In this document: positions 1 to 12,973 of the stretch, one piece after another
Layout of the letters: each line of letters opens with the position of its first letter
Position numbering within the stretch: position 1 is the stretch's first letter
NCBI RefSeq assembly: GCF_043641665.1
Contig: NC_092188.1
Coordinates: 17,629,704 to 17,693,703, forward strand
Length of the DNA stretch: 64,000 bases
Source: Enoplosus armatus
Taxonomy: Eukaryota > Chordata > Actinopteri > Centrarchiformes > Enoplosidae
Direction: 5' to 3'
Position numbers and translations under genes: made by a program
The notes under the pieces: model-generated
What the model was told of the DNA's origin: nothing
Databases searched by the model: none
Seen by the model: the letters and a program-made list of their open reading frames with translations, nothing else

Positions 1-783
1 TGTGGCGACACATTACACCCCGACTACTCTGAAAGTCACAGCAACAATCACAAGCTACGATCTTTCGTTTTGCACTTTCATTTGCTCCAATTAGGGATTT
101 CACAGACTAGATTTCCTGCACAAACCTAAGAAAAATGCTTTCAGTCGATTACTTAACTATGCCCTCTAAGCAACAGAGCGGGCATCAACAATATGCCAAC
201 TGAAACTAGCTCACGGAGGCCATTAGGAAAATCCTAAACATTGATTGTACTTAAGAATGATATATTTGAGCAGCAGCTTGTCCCTCCAGCTATAGCCTCT
301 GGTTAAATTTTAACAAATCACCCAGAGAATGCAGCTGCGCTTCAGCGTCAGCCCTCCCCCTGATCCCCTCAAACCCTCTTACAGCCATGATTAAGGGCCA
401 CTAGGCTCGCATAAGAGGGCATGCTGTCCCTCCCTGCCCCCTGCTAATGTACACTAACTGTACCTATAGCCCATTATGGAGGCAGAGCAAGAGCCATTCT
501 CCATTTAATAGCCGCACACACACTCTTTCACCTGGCTGAGCATTGTTGGTTTAAGCTAGTCATTTCATAACTGCCTTTGTGTGAAGGTGGTGCATGTGTG
601 TACGCCTGTGAGGGAGGGTGTCTGTTTAAAGATTGCTATTGTAAGGCAGCGAAGGCAGCTTCTACACACACACACAAACAAACACACACACACACACACA
701 CGATTGATTTCCACAGGAGGAGAGCCTCCACTCTCTGGAATCAAGATTAATAAGAGGCCATTTACATCTCCAATCAGATCAGT

Positions 784-786
<3 letters not shown>

Positions 787-833
<47 letters not shown>
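787..833. repeat. (GA)n microsatellite
   Basis: An uninterrupted AG dinucleotide tract of about 47 bp, about 90 bp downstream of an imperfect CA tract (664-701). Confidence 0.95.
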
Positions 834-836
<3 letters not shown>

Positions 837-1402
837 GAAAAGTGTGAGAAAGAGCTAAAAAGAGACCACACAGTAAATACAACCGGTAAGTCTTTGTCTG
901 CTCTCGTCTAATTGTACACAAAGAAAAAGACCATGAAAACCACCTGCATGCCCACATTCACACCCACAAATATTTACACACACACACACACACACAGATA
1001 CTCCTCATATTTGAAGTCAGAGTGGCACAGGCCGATCAAACACTAGGCTGTTGTCAAGGTCCATATAGATGTATGACTGAGCTATTCTATGGGGCCTCCG
1101 ACACACACACACACACACACAGAACTGTTCTTCAGGGATCCGGAGAGCTTTAATGACAGCAAGCTGCACTGAGAAGAGGTCAGGCAGGGGAGTCACCGCT
1201 CAGAGGCCACACACACATGCAGACACACACACACTCACATTAACACAGGATACACACGGACTTACACACTCACACACACACAAAAATGAGCAAATATATT
1301 CTGTTCACGCTCACACATACGACTAAGTTACAGGCTCATGTACAGTCACGGATACAAAGCTGACATAGGTTTTATTCATATATGGATGTATATGCGAACA
1401 AA

Positions 1403-1405
<3 letters not shown>

Positions 1406-1466
<61 letters not shown>
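1406..1466. repeat. (CA)n microsatellite
   Basis: A pure CA dinucleotide tract of about 61 bp. It accounts for the Cys-Val and Thr-His open frames on both strands here. Confidence 0.95.
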
Positions 1467-1468
<2 letters not shown>

Positions 1469-4400
1469 CAGGCACAGCCGAGAGGGAACACTGGGGAAGG
1501 TAGGATCCAATTTGATTTGACCTTGACAGCAGAGGGAGGGAGGGCTGGAGTGTAAGGAATGGAGCGATGGTCTGGGCCAGATGCCTGTTGCAGATACCTC
1601 GGAGAAATTTGATGACCTTGAACTGATCGAGATAAATCATAGAACAAGAGACAGCAGTGTGACACGGTGACACCTGCACACATAAAGCGGTGCGACAGAC
1701 GAGCATCAAATGTTGAAGTTAATCTGACATACATGTACATGCAGCATAATATGTTGTGCAATAAACCTACAATCACAAAGTGAATTTTAATGGGTGCTCC
1801 TGGATTCAGTGGCAGGGCTAATTAGAAATGCTGCGTCTTTGTTATTTCTAGAACATCAAATAAGATTCCCTTTTAAGGTCATTTATATATCTGATGCAAT
1901 CATGGCAATTATTAGTATTAGTGCAAATACGCAGAATTGATGCAACCACAAAATCAATGATGAACATGCTGCCAAAAACACTGTCAATGTTTTTCTAAGC
2001 TTGATTTGTTAGAAATTTGAATTTATCAAGAAGATTAATTCTGTTTTTGTCATTTTAATTCAGTGTGTTCAGTGAAAGAAACAAAAAACAACTTTTGCCA
2101 AGAGGTAATTACCACATACTGTATATCCATGAAGTTTCTTTTATTGAAAGGAAATTTAGAGCCAACATGGTTTATATTATCCAGTAGCAGACATTCACTT
2201 CGTCCTCCAGATTAGCAAACAAAAAGGCGTGCTCATCATTGGAGATGCTGTTTATTACAACCAAATCACAGATGTGCATTAACAAACAGTTTCCAGCTTC
2301 TGTTTGTTCATCTTGAGCACATTCTTAAAAGCATCAGACAGCTCCCAGATGTGAGCGTGTGCAGCTCTGAGATCAGCAGATAAGCCGATAATGTCGACAG
2401 TCTGCAAACACAATCTGCACACGACACCTGCAAAGGTATCTCGCAGTTAATTGGAAATATTAATATTATTTCCACTGAAGCTGAAGAGCTGCTAAAGTAC
2501 ATGTGTTTAAGCCAATGAAAAAATACTATATTTTATTCAGCACGTACTTGACTTGGCTGAATCAATGGGACAACCAAAAATCAAAAATGTAAACTTTTAT
2601 TAGATTTAACTTATGTTAAAACTGCAACCTGTCAAACCCTACTTTTAGTATATTAAGCAATCTAACAATTAGAGCTAACATACTGATATTTAGTCAATAT
2701 TGTGGTTGATCAGTATCAGCTATATTAAAGCCTCAAAATTTCAAGTCTTTGTTCATAGGATCTCAATATAGCTGTCCCCACCAGCTTTCATCTGTACAGT
2801 AATTGACGTAAACTGACATAATCCACAACTTGTGGCAGTGAGGCATGTATTATAAAAAGTTAACAAGCAGTGAGAACGTCTTCAGTGTGGGACCATTTCA
2901 AATTAGAAAATGAAAGCAGCCTAACATCCACTTCTTCTAATGATTGTGTTTGGCGAGGCGGCAGTCACAGCTTCTTTCAACATGACAAATTTGATTTGAT
3001 CGCGCTTTAAATGTTATTTTTAGGGTGTTCAATCTTTTGTTCAGTAGTTTCGAAATTACAAGAGATCTATTTATACTTATATAGTTTGTCATTTTGATTA
3101 AAAAAAAGGAGAACATTTAAGTGCGGGGATGCAGAGCTATTTGGGTGCTTTCTAAAGAAGAACAATAGAAATATCAGATTGGAAATTGGCTGGTTGCTCA
3201 GTATTAAATCATTTGGATTGAAATGTAGGAAAAGAAACTGATGTGTTGTTGGTTCAAATAACAGTATATAGGACTCCACATTCGTACTAGATGTGTTGCT
3301 ACTGGCCTGCAAATGCATCATGCAGTTTGGTTCAAGGTTCAGCATATTTTTAACAGTGGAGCAATCATTTTCTTACCTGTTCTTCCCACACTGTGTCCAC
3401 CCAATAGCATGATCACTCTATTCTCATAGCATCCCACTCCTACGCTTTTATCTTTGCTTCTCTTTCCATCTCTCTTGCCTACTGACATGTACACATTTAC
3501 TAAATATTGCAGCAAACCTGCCAACTGCTCACACTTACTATCACACAAAAGCAAAAAACAAATGAATCACAGCAGACAAAGGGAATGGCGGGCCGGGCGA
3601 TATGATGCAGCAATCGATCAGGCCTCTGTAATCCATTTTCTTCTTCTTGGTGGTAGAGGACTCAGAGACAGAAGATAAGTATCTTGTGTGTGTGTGCATC
3701 TGTGTATGCATGTGTGAGTAAGAGAATTGGAATAGAAGTGAAAGAACAAAGAGAAAAACTTTCTGTACTCTTGGTAACGGGAGAAGTGTAGCAGGTTCCA
3801 TCAATCATGTTTACGGCATGCTATCGTTGGTGAGTATGGGCTGGGGATGGGCAGTGAAGGGAGGGGTAGAGGGTAAGGGGGGGCGAGCAGGAGAGGGACA
3901 AAGTATGAGAGAAAAAAAAGGGCTGAGGGAAGGGGGGGCCTCATGCCCTGAACTTGAACTTGGAGCTGGTGGGGTCAGAGAGGGGAGGATGGGGTCAAGC
4001 ACTCAGTGTGGATGGAAAAGGAAAAACCCCAGCTGACACCAATATCTCCCTGCTCAGAGACGGATGGGGGAGAGGGGACATGGTGCCATTTAGCAAGCTG
4101 TCTTGCGAGGCAATTTCAGCATCCATCTCTGTGCTGTTTCACCATAGGACCTAAAGTGAGTACATTTTGGTCTTTTTCCTGGCTTGGTGAAATATAATCT
4201 TACTCTAGATATAGTACAATCAGACCCCTTTTTGGGTCCTGGTCCATAGATGGAGGAACATCACATAATTGAGGTAAGAATTACTTGTAAATCAAACACT
4301 TGCGACCATCGTAAAATGGAATATGGTCTGGATCTGGTAATGATTGGAAAGGAGATTTAAAGAGGCAGCAACTAGAGAAGATATAGAGTTACTTAAAAGG

Positions 4401-4525
4401 AGGGTTGCTAGAGGGTTTCGAGACAGTTACAAGATGAAAAACTGGCGTGTATTTGCAACACACAAACACGTTTATTGCCAGTGAGTTAGAGGGGTAAAAT
4501 AGGTCAACCTCGCTGACCAGCCTAC

Positions 4526-4600
4526 CTTGGTCTGGAGATAGTGGGGGTAGTAGTAGGTGTAGTGGGGGTACATTGGTTGCTGCTCCAAACGTTTTCCCAT
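4526..4600 (-). CDS. rbms3: rbms3 first coding exon (RNA-binding motif, single-stranded-interacting protein 3), partial gene
   Basis: RBMS proteins (MSSP family) carry two RRM domains and bind A/U-rich RNA or single-stranded DNA; RBMS3 acts mainly in post-transcriptional control. This exon encodes only the 25-residue N-terminal leader. The start codon is at 4600-4598 and the peptide begins MGKRLEQQPMYPHYTYYYPH, ending YLQTK. Human RBMS3 begins MGKRLDQPQMYPQYTYYYPHYLQTK by my recall; RBMS1 differs more (MGKVWKQQMYPQ), so rbms3 is the best call. The exon ends in a clean donor, AAG|GTAGGC, on the minus strand. The ATG has G at +4. The frame is open upstream, but 4693 is GTG rather than ATG. The RRM exons must lie to the left of the window. 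The neighbours zcwpw2 and azi2 match human 3p24.1 order, which supports the call independently. Confidence 0.93.
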
Positions 4601-5424
4601 GTAGCTGGAATCCAATTGAAGCTCCTGGAGGCTGGAGATAGAAGCTCGCAGGTGGGGTATGATCACTCCGAGGGGCTGGCCTGGATCCTTCACACGACTG
4701 TTTCCAAGAGTGGAAGACGCAGATACAGAGCGCTCTCCTTTTCAATGAGGTGTGAGTGTGACAAACGCACCGAGGGAAAAATGGATAGAAGCAAAGACAC
4801 TACTTGGAATTTTAGTCCGTCTACTTGTCTGGGAGCTCACAGGGAGCCTCACAAAACCATTCTTCCCGTGGGTCTGGAAAGAGAGACAGAGAGGATCTGG
4901 AGTGGCAGCAAAAAAAAAAAGGGGGCTGGGGGAGAAGGAGGTGGAGGGTGAGGAAAGGAAGAAATGAAAGAATAGTAGGAGGCAATACAGGAAACAATAG
5001 GGGGGACTGAAGAGCAGGACGGAGAGAGGGTAAAAGAAGAGGGAAGATGATGAGGAGGAGGAGAAGGGAGGAATAGATGGGGTCCAGTTGCCGGTTCCTT
5101 GCACTCTCCGCTCTAAAAATCAGACTCACTCTTCTCCTTCTATGCTGCCCTGAACATGCCCCTCAATTTGCTTTCCGGCGTCTCTTACTCTTGTCTCTCC
5201 CCAGTCTCTTTCTCTCTTCCTGTGTATCCGTTTCCCTGTCTCGTTCTTCCTCCCTCTCTCTCTCTCTCTTTCACACACACACACCAGACGAGACCCTGAT
5301 CCCACCGGGAGCCCGGCTGTATCCTGGAGAACACACGCTGTCCTCTGCTCTACCCTCGCAAGACAGTTAAATCAGCGGAGAACTCACAAATGGATATGGA
5401 GCTACAGAGAGGGAAAAGGAGGAG

Positions 5425-5456
5425 AGGAGGAGGAGGAGGAGGAGGAGGAGGAGGAG
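5425..5456. repeat. (GGA)n trinucleotide repeat
   Basis: About ten GGA units upstream of the rbms3 start. On the rbms3 strand it reads as TCC, next to CT-rich tracts. Confidence 0.85.
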
Positions 5457-5811
5457 AGAGGGTGGTCTGGAGCTGAAGCTGTGACTGCCTTTTTTCTCAC
5501 TCTCACTCTCTCTCTCTCTCTCTCTCCCTCCCTCTTTTGTTAAGCTCCGGGGATAGATAGGTAGATATCGCTGGAGCCCGGCGTGGAGGATGAGCAAAAA
5601 GAAAAAGCCTCGGTAAAAACTCCTCTCGCTCAGGAAGAAGCAGATAGCCTTATCCAGACGCGCACTCACACAGAGGAAAATCCCTTCTGATCCACAAGGT
5701 GCCTCCTCCAACTCTCTTCTCTTTTCTTCTCTTCCCCTCTGCAATCCCTCTCTTTCTTCTCAAGCTCTCTCCCTGACGGCTTGCTTTCCCACTGCGCCTG
5801 GCAGCCGTCAC

Positions 5812-5887
5812 TGTGTGTGTGTGTGTGGTGGTGGCGGCGGTGGCGGTGGCGGCTGTGGTGGTGTGTATGTGTGTGTGTGTGTGTGTG
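5812..5887. repeat. compound TG / GGTGGC repeat
   Basis: TG runs flank an imperfect GGTGGCGGT-type segment in the presumed rbms3 5' region. This makes antisense His-rich frames that are not real genes. Confidence 0.85.
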
Positions 5888-6101
5888 ACTGTGCATGTAA
5901 CTGAGAGGAGAGTGTGTTTGTGTGGCTGTTGCCGTCTGCTCCACTCTGCGTGCTGAGGCATACAGGGGCTCGGCTTCAGCGCAGCTACGCTCCTCCCTCC
6001 CTCTCTCTCTTCCTCTCTCTGTCTGTGTCTCTCTCCCTCTGTGTTTTTCATGGAACTAAAGAACAGTGGGAGTGGTTGGTCCTGCCCTCGTTCAAGCCCC
6101 G

Positions 6102-6102
<1 letters not shown>

Positions 6103-6162
<60 letters not shown>
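6103..6162. repeat. (TG)n microsatellite
   Basis: A 60-bp pure TG tract followed by GA-rich sequence to about 6203. It marks the distal edge of the simple-repeat cluster upstream of rbms3. Confidence 0.95.
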
Positions 6163-6164
<2 letters not shown>

Positions 6165-8342
6165 AAAGAAACAGAAACTGAGAGAAAAAGAGAGAGAGAC
6201 AGAGATGGGCTGTTCTGCTGGCAGAAATGCGTATCTGAGTATGAAGAGCAGGAGCCGGGGTAAAGGGTGAGAAGAGGATACACAAGGAGTAAAATTTGGA
6301 AACAGAGAGGCCCCCCTACTGGCAGTCTTTAGACGCAGCAATGGCACATTTTCCATAATAAAAGCTGTCCTTAAACTGAGCAACATAATAGTCATATTTC
6401 CCATTTTATTGTAGCTATTATTTAATCCCATTTTCTATAATACAGCTTCTCACAAACAATTGGCATAACCAACATACGCACGTATAAATACATGCACGCA
6501 CACGGTCTTGAATGACCCTCCAAAATGTGCGCCTGAATGCATCAGTGCACACGGGGATGCTCCATTCACACATGCCCAGTGAAGGGCCCAACATAGAGTG
6601 TGTATGTAGTTCAGTGGTTGTGTGGCACAGTGACCCACTGACACAGTGCTGCCTGTTATGTGATGTAACCAGGTTTAAGTAGTACTCTTACATAAGCACA
6701 GTGAGCCATGCATGAAAAGACTGCTCTGCCCTCTGACTGCAGCTGTGTGTGTGTGTGTGTGTGAAAGAGACAAGGGTTGGCAGACAATGCAAGTTCACTG
6801 CAGTGGAAAAAAAGGGCACAAGAATAGAATGCAAACACAAAACCTCCTCCAAGATAAGAGCTTTATTTCTTGTGGGCAATTAAATGACATCACTGTCTTT
6901 GTGCTTGTGTGCCCGTCTGAGAGTTTTTTTTGTCACTATGCCCATGTGTTCGTCTATATCTTTAGAGCATTCTCATGTCAGTTAAATTAACACAATAGTT
7001 AAATGTTTGGCTTATATATACTATATATTATATAGTATTATATATACTATACTATACTATATATATATACTAACAACAAAGCAGTATATAGTTGTGGAAA
7101 ATCAAAAATACAAGCAGTATAGAGGTAGGCCAGGCGCCCACAACACATTGTTTCGTCAAGACATCTCAAATTCTCAAAAGGGATTTGTTTGACCACACAC
7201 CAACAAAAATATTAAACATGTTTGATCCAAATTAGGACATGCCAGACAAGATAAGGAGCGCGGACAGCAATTAAACAAGCACCAACCCCCTCACAACATA
7301 CTAACCAGTGTAAAGTATGCGTTAACAAATGCTACTCCAGATTTGAGAAGTGGGTAAACATTGTGTGCGCCACATTGTGTAGTTTCTACAGTGGTGTCAC
7401 GATAGTTTTGCTTAATCAGGTTTCCAGCTAATCAAGAAATGTTTTACTTGACTCTTGTCCCGTCTTTCCTCAGCACCAGTGTGTGAAACAGCTCTCTGAC
7501 ATCCTATAACACAGTTCCTGGAGGCGAGCCTGGACTCACTTGTACTTTCATTTTCATCTGTATTGCCTTGTTAACCATGTGACAAATTGAGTTTATTTAT
7601 TCCCCGGACTGGAACAAGTGTGTCTTCAGGACTGCACACAGTCACTTTTAGCTGTAAATTTATCTAATCTGATATTACATAATAATAGTAATAATCTATT
7701 TTAACCTTGAATTTTGATGATACAGTGTCGGTAGCTTTAACAAGGTTTTTAAAAGCCCTCTGAAGAATTTTGTGAGGGCACGTTTTATGATGATAATTAT
7801 CAGTAACAACAGTGGCTGACATTCTCTGCCACCCAAAGGAGTACAGGCAGGAAGTTAGTCATCAGGGAAATGGCTGTTCACCTTAGATCAGACATAGTGG
7901 AGGTAAAGCAAAATGTAAAAACAATAATAAATTCTAAATGAAAAGTAAAAACATTCAGACAAAAATGTTACTTACTGTATATACTCTATTATAAATGTCG
8001 GTGGTCAGTTTAAATCAGGATTTACTTTAGGAACTTGTTGCTAAGCCACTTTATGAGACTATTATAAATGCCACACAAAGAATGATCACTTGACAGTTAT
8101 GTGCCTACTTAGAAAAATATAATGCAAATGCTGCTGCCAAGCCGGTGTGGTGGAGTGATCGATACAGCTTAACATCTCTCCTCAATGACACTGCATCAAT
8201 ATTTTGATTAAGATCGTATCAGTTAGTTTTCAAGGCTATCCAATACTTCATTCATAACAACAGTTCCTATAATAACATGTAATCTTGTACATTGTAAATT
8301 AACCAAACCCATTTTCTAACATGTTACATGGAAGTCATGATC

Positions 8343-8367
8343 TACTGCGAGAGTTCGTCTCGCAGTA
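8343..8367. repeat. 10-bp perfect inverted repeat (hairpin)
   Basis: TACTGCGAGA, then GTTCG, then TCTCGCAGTA: a perfect 10-bp stem with a 5-nt loop in otherwise AT-rich DNA. No terminator or RNA-gene context is evident. Confidence 0.8.
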
Positions 8368-9690
8368 ATTCCAGCATGAACTTCACCGTGAGATATAGAA
8401 GTATGTTGTAGGGATGCTGCAAGCAAAATCAGGCTATATCGATTATGTTGCACTCCTGAATCTTTGCAGTCAGAAAGGTTATACGGTACGCACACCGAGC
8501 AGAGCAGTTTGATAGAGGAGGGTTATACATTCATGCAGCGGCACCATGTGTGGAAAGCAAAATGACAGAGGGATACAGGGAGATCAGGTGTGTGTGTGTG
8601 TCTACTATATATGAGGAGCACACAAGCCTGAGTTTTCATGAAAAATTAAGATTGTGCTGACACCGCAGTTTGGGAAAACAAAGAGAGAATTGATTCTTCC
8701 AACTGCACAGTACAGTCCTATTATGAGAGGCACAATCTTTACATCTCACTCTATACTCTGCTGCCATAATAAAGCTTCCTAATTACCTTGTCTGGTGACA
8801 GGACAGCCATAATGGTGGTGGTAAATACACGCTGGTTAATTCACTCATTTTCATCTCAAACAGACTTCTATTATGTCTTAAGCACAATCTAATTGGAGAC
8901 TTGAAAGGGAGAGACTGCATATGTATCTGCTGCATTGGCATTTCTTTGCAAAAAGGACCTTCTTCTAAGGAGGGACACTATTCCACTGCTGCTATTCCAT
9001 GTCCAGCCCTTGAAAAATACCAGACAAAAAAACTGACAGCTGGAGCAAGATATCAAAGTGTTTTCATTGACACTGTGTGTTCTCAACGCCCCTGGTCATC
9101 AAAGCACTTTTCAAATGGGGCAGGAAAGGCCACGCTGTGACTCAGGGATGTGTTCCTCTCATCGCTGACCACCAGATGTATAACAAACACCGAGCGAGAA
9201 AAAAAGGAGCAAGTAAAACCCTCACATCTTAGCTCAGATACAGCTGGGAAAACAGAAGAGGTCATGATGAAGATGGTCCAATTTTACAGAAGCTGCTACA
9301 GAAACACTGGCCAGGATATCATCACACACACACACACTGTGGTATTTGCACACAGCAGATTTACAGTGGTAAATGGACTATTACATCCAATTGCCACACA
9401 CAGCATGAGTGAATTTGTCTCTTTGCAAGTCTCCTGAGATGCAAACACAGAGACTGCAGAGAATGTAGAGAAAACTGGTTTAGCTTTCTTTCATCCAGGA
9501 AATTGAATAAGAAGAATTCAGGTTCAAACACATTAAGAAAATAGAAGCAGCATCTTTGGCAATTTAGCGTTAAGAGTGTGTGATCATCTACATCCCATCC
9601 AAGCTACGTGCTTCAGTTTTATTCACACATTAGTAGCCTGCAGAAGGCAGTTAGTTTTGGTGAAATAAACAAATCTGGTCCTGAGTTTGG

Positions 9691-9835
9691 GCAGCTGTAG
9701 CTCAGGTAGAGAGAGAGCTGGTTGGCCTCTCATTGTAAGGCTGGTGGTTTGACGCCTGGCTCTTCTTATCCACATATCAAAGTGCGCTTGAGCCCCGATT
9801 GGCTCCCATGGTGTGTATGAGATGGAACAAAATTA
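9691..9835 (+). mobile_element. tRNA-like SINE or related short dispersed element
   Basis: It starts GCAGCTGTAGCTCAGGTAGA, which resembles an A box. It then has a diverged B box (GGTGGTTTGACGCC), followed by a body ending near a GATTGGCTCCC-type motif and ATGGTGTGTATGAGA. This layout matches a common teleost repeat family that I recognise but cannot name exactly. The box motifs are mutated, so it is not a working tRNA gene. Confidence 0.6.
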
Positions 9836-10376
9836 TGAATTTATTGTAATGTAGTGAATCGCTGAATCTTAACACACATATTCACAGGATGTCACATCGA
9901 CAAAGAACTGGAATCTTTAATTACAGAGGAAAGCAAAAGACAGTCCCGGACTAATGCCCCCTCGTGACGTCAAATGACTCTGAAAGGACAGATATGATCT
10001 GCAACGCGAGGGTCACATAACCATCGAAGGAGGTAATCAGAGAAGACGCGCATAACACAGCCGTCCTTAGAAAAGAAGGAAAACTCTTTACAGCAAAGTG
10101 AAAAACGCAGTAGTTCATCAACCTGCTGCGTTTGTTTATTCTTTCACCTCTATTTAGTTTTGACAAAGCAGTACCATATCACTGCGATTCAATCAACATA
10201 AACTTCAAGGGTCCCTTCGATATAATCCAATTTCTGTATAGCAGTTCTATTGTCACTGGATTTCCCCTGATGAAAAGACTTCCACACTGGAGAAATAGCA
10301 GATAATAAGGAGGGCCCACCTTAACGCAAATGAGCATCATCTTCAATAATCAGTTCCTGCTGAAATGTAGCCATTG

Positions 10377-10490
10377 ACCATCCATCCATCCATCAACTAT
10401 ATCCGCTTATCCTTCAGAGGGTTGTGGGGGGGCTGGGGCCAATCCCAGCTGACACTGGGCAAGAGGCGGGGTACACCCTAGACAGGTCTA
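10377..10490 (+). mobile_element. teleost dispersed repeat (CCATCC...CCGCTTATCC type)
   Basis: It opens with CCATCCATCCATC, then CCGCTTATCC, then a GGGTTGTGGGGGGGCTGG segment, CCAATCCCAGCTGACA, GGGCAAGAGGCGGGGTACACC and GACAGGTC. This word order recurs very widely in fish genomes. The family assignment is uncertain. Confidence 0.6.
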
Positions 10491-12839
10491 AGATTTCACT
10501 GGGGCAAAGGCCAGTTTAAATCTTGGCACACATTTATAAAGCACTTACAGTGTGTGGCTGACAACGACAGTCGGCCGTAGCAATATCAAAGGATTTGAAA
10601 TGGGTTACACAGAGTTCATAATGGACACCAACAGAAAGTAGATTAAGGGAAACATGTTGATGTCTCAGTCAATGAGACAGGCAGATAAGAAGAAGGAGAT
10701 ATTCAGTTACACAATATGAGAAACACATTCTAAATTATCTCCGTGGCCATAAAGCCGTATGAAAAATCACTTCAAACCAATAACCCCTTGTACGCTGTAC
10801 AACACTGTGCGCTCAATTACAGGACTGAATCAAAATGGTGACAAATCACCTTTGGCCCTCTGCTCCTTCTATCCTCCTTTCTGCTCCCTCCCCTCCTCCC
10901 ACCTCCTCTCCTCTCCTCCTCTCAACAGCAAGCCACAGCTGACTTTAACACAAATCATCACTATATTAAAAAAGAAAGAAAAGAACAGCGCATTAGTGGA
11001 TTCATTTGAACAATTATGCAAATCAGACAGGAGAGGAAGCTTTTATTAATGTTAGAGAAGTGTTGCATCAGATAGTGCTGAAGTTCATTAAGTTACACTA
11101 GTTGAAGATGAATACACCCCGATTAGTTTGATGTCACTATGGTGTGTATCACATTATTGTCTTAGGCTGCGTCAAAAAGCGCAAAAACTCTCCGTGGATC
11201 TTTCGCTTGAGCAAAATATGGGACTGGAGTGATATTTCACAGCTAAAAATGTGCAATTTGGATTAATAACCCAGATGCCGGCACTGTTTTTCGTTAGACT
11301 TTTTCTTATTATTACTTTGACTTGCATTGTTTTCTGGAGGTTTGGGGTCTGTTTGGTGCCATCACTTTTTCCTGTTCATAAAAAAATATCTATGCATCAA
11401 CTAAAAGTATTTCAGACTCCTCAATTTTTATTCAGCCCCTTCTTTCAAATCAGGTTCATTGTTGCAAACCTCATGTCATTCTCCCTGGCTCTCTTCCCCA
11501 CTCCCTCCCTCTCTCTGCAGGTATGGGGCCTGGGAGGTGGTGGACCGTGACTGACTGACTAGGGCCCATGCTTGCTGTGGCTCCGAGGGGTAATTAATTT
11601 CAACAAACGACCGCCACGTCTGTCGGCTTTTATAAACGAGCGTTTACGCGCTATGGACAATTTAACCACTCCACTGAGCCTGCCTTGACAGAGATGAGTA
11701 GAGAGATGTGGGAGAGAGAGGGAGTGAAGGGGGGGGGGGGGGGGCATGCTGCTAGGTGACTGATGGGAGATTTAATCAATAGAGTAAGCACATTTACTCT
11801 CATGATGCTCACCCAACATCCATATTCATAGTGTTAATTCTCTCTACGCCTACGCTGTTGCACACCACAAAAAATTATAATGCATGAAGGATTTCACTAC
11901 ATCTCATCAGGCCTCATCAAAGGCCAGTATCATCACTGCTAATTATGTGCAGCATCATGGACTAAACATCATTGTGGTGCTCCAGTCGAATGATTTTATT
12001 CTGGATCGAAGCTTAATTCGATATCCAAAATAACTACCCTCCATTACACTCTGGCACATACACCTCAACAACCCAATATCCTGCACCACATCCTGGAAAA
12101 CAAAGGCTACATCAGGACAATGTCCTACCGCAACCTATCCTACCTCAGCGAAGTCATAAAATATGAAGTGTTTGTTTTATTGAGAATGGTTGGATTGGTT
12201 GTGTCTGGTTATTGTTCACTGTACTTGAATGCACGAATCCAGACATTAGATGACATCTCTTGAGATTAAAGAATAACAGTGCAGTCACTCACCACCAAAA
12301 TCTTTACCCATTTGCCGCTGAAAATATACCCCACCTAGCAAACCAGACTCCATCGACTCTAACTTGGAAGGCTGTGGATATATGTAGGAGTGGTTGTGTT
12401 GGATCGTATACAGCTGAGTCTACAACCATACAGGAAATTTGAAAAATAGCAGATTATTACTCAGAGTGAAAGTGTTATGAGAAACGAGACTGTGCCAAAC
12501 TCTACATTTCTGCCATGTCAATTCTGCCATGTAATACACAAACTGTACAACCACTATGATCACGATGAGTTAAGGACTGGTTTTAAGGCAATCCATCGCA
12601 CCTTAAAACAACTTGATGCAGTTTATGCAGTGCTTGATGCGCCCTGCGTTGCATTACGGGACATAAATGTCATACTCATCACTGTGTGTTATGTGAAATA
12701 GTAGGCTGGTCCTCACAAGAGCTATACACAGTATCATTTTTGTATCACAACTCTTCTCCAATTTAAAACTACTGTTCATCAGAGCAGATCCCAGGACCGG
12801 CTATCTCTTGATACGCCACAAGTAAATACTGAACTCGGT

Positions 12840-12973
12840 GTGTTCGTGTGTGACTGGCTGTGTTTTGTTGTGCGTCTTATCACTGTTCTTTCTCTTCTTC
12901 TGTATTCAGGTCTCTCTTGCAAGAGAGATTGTGATCTCAATGAGACTACTTGGTTAAATAAAGGTTATATATA
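12840..12973 (+). mobile_element. LINE 3' end fragment (GGTTAAATAAAGG-type tail)
   Basis: It contains CAGGTCTCTCTTGCAAGAGA, then GAGATTGTGATCTCAATGAGAC and TTGGTTAAATAAAGGTT. This is a familiar 3' terminal module of teleost non-LTR retrotransposons. No reverse transcriptase frame is attached, so it is a 5'-truncated copy. Confidence 0.6.

Larger units (their letters stand above)
1..4525 (-). other. rbms3: rbms3 intron 1 (5' part), no coding exon seen
   Basis: Everything left of the rbms3 exon 1 donor is read as the start of its first intron, which is very long in vertebrates. I see no RRM exon in it. It holds several CA tracts (near 664-701, 974-996, 1100-1122 and 1406-1466) and a GA tract (787-833). 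From about 1.8 to 3.4 kb the sequence is AT-rich and nearly repeat-free. Longer open frames here translate microsatellites or have no recognisable content. Confidence 0.65.
4601..6270 (-). promoter_or_regulatory. rbms3: rbms3 5' UTR and proximal promoter region (limits uncertain)
   Basis: This is the sequence immediately upstream of the rbms3 start on the minus strand. It is more GC-rich than the rest and packed with simple repeats: CT near 5249-5271 and 5505-5527, GGA near 5425-5456, TG/GGT near 5812-5887 and TG at 6103-6162. No convincing TATA box or transcription start could be placed, and a 5' non-coding exon is possible. The call rests on position and composition only. Confidence 0.4.

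Noticed and set aside
663..700. CRISPR-like or regulatory reading of the regularly spaced CA tracts in 0.6-1.5 kb
   Set aside because: They are ordinary dinucleotide microsatellites in a vertebrate genome with irregular spacing.
4600..4693. In-frame N-terminal extension of rbms3 starting at 4693
   Set aside because: The codon at 4693 is GTG rather than ATG, and the family starts at MGKRL.
5650..6431. Long His/Thr and Cys/Val frames upstream of rbms3
   Set aside because: They translate CA/TG and CT microsatellites on both strands.
9691..9770. tRNA gene suggested by A-box and B-box-like words
   Set aside because: The B box is mutated, no cloverleaf can be closed, and the body continues as a dispersed repeat.
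11500..11552. Strong acceptor-like sequence (CTCTCTCTGCAG) followed by an open frame
   Set aside because: The downstream frame is short, ends within 30 bp and has no recognisable peptide or matching donor.
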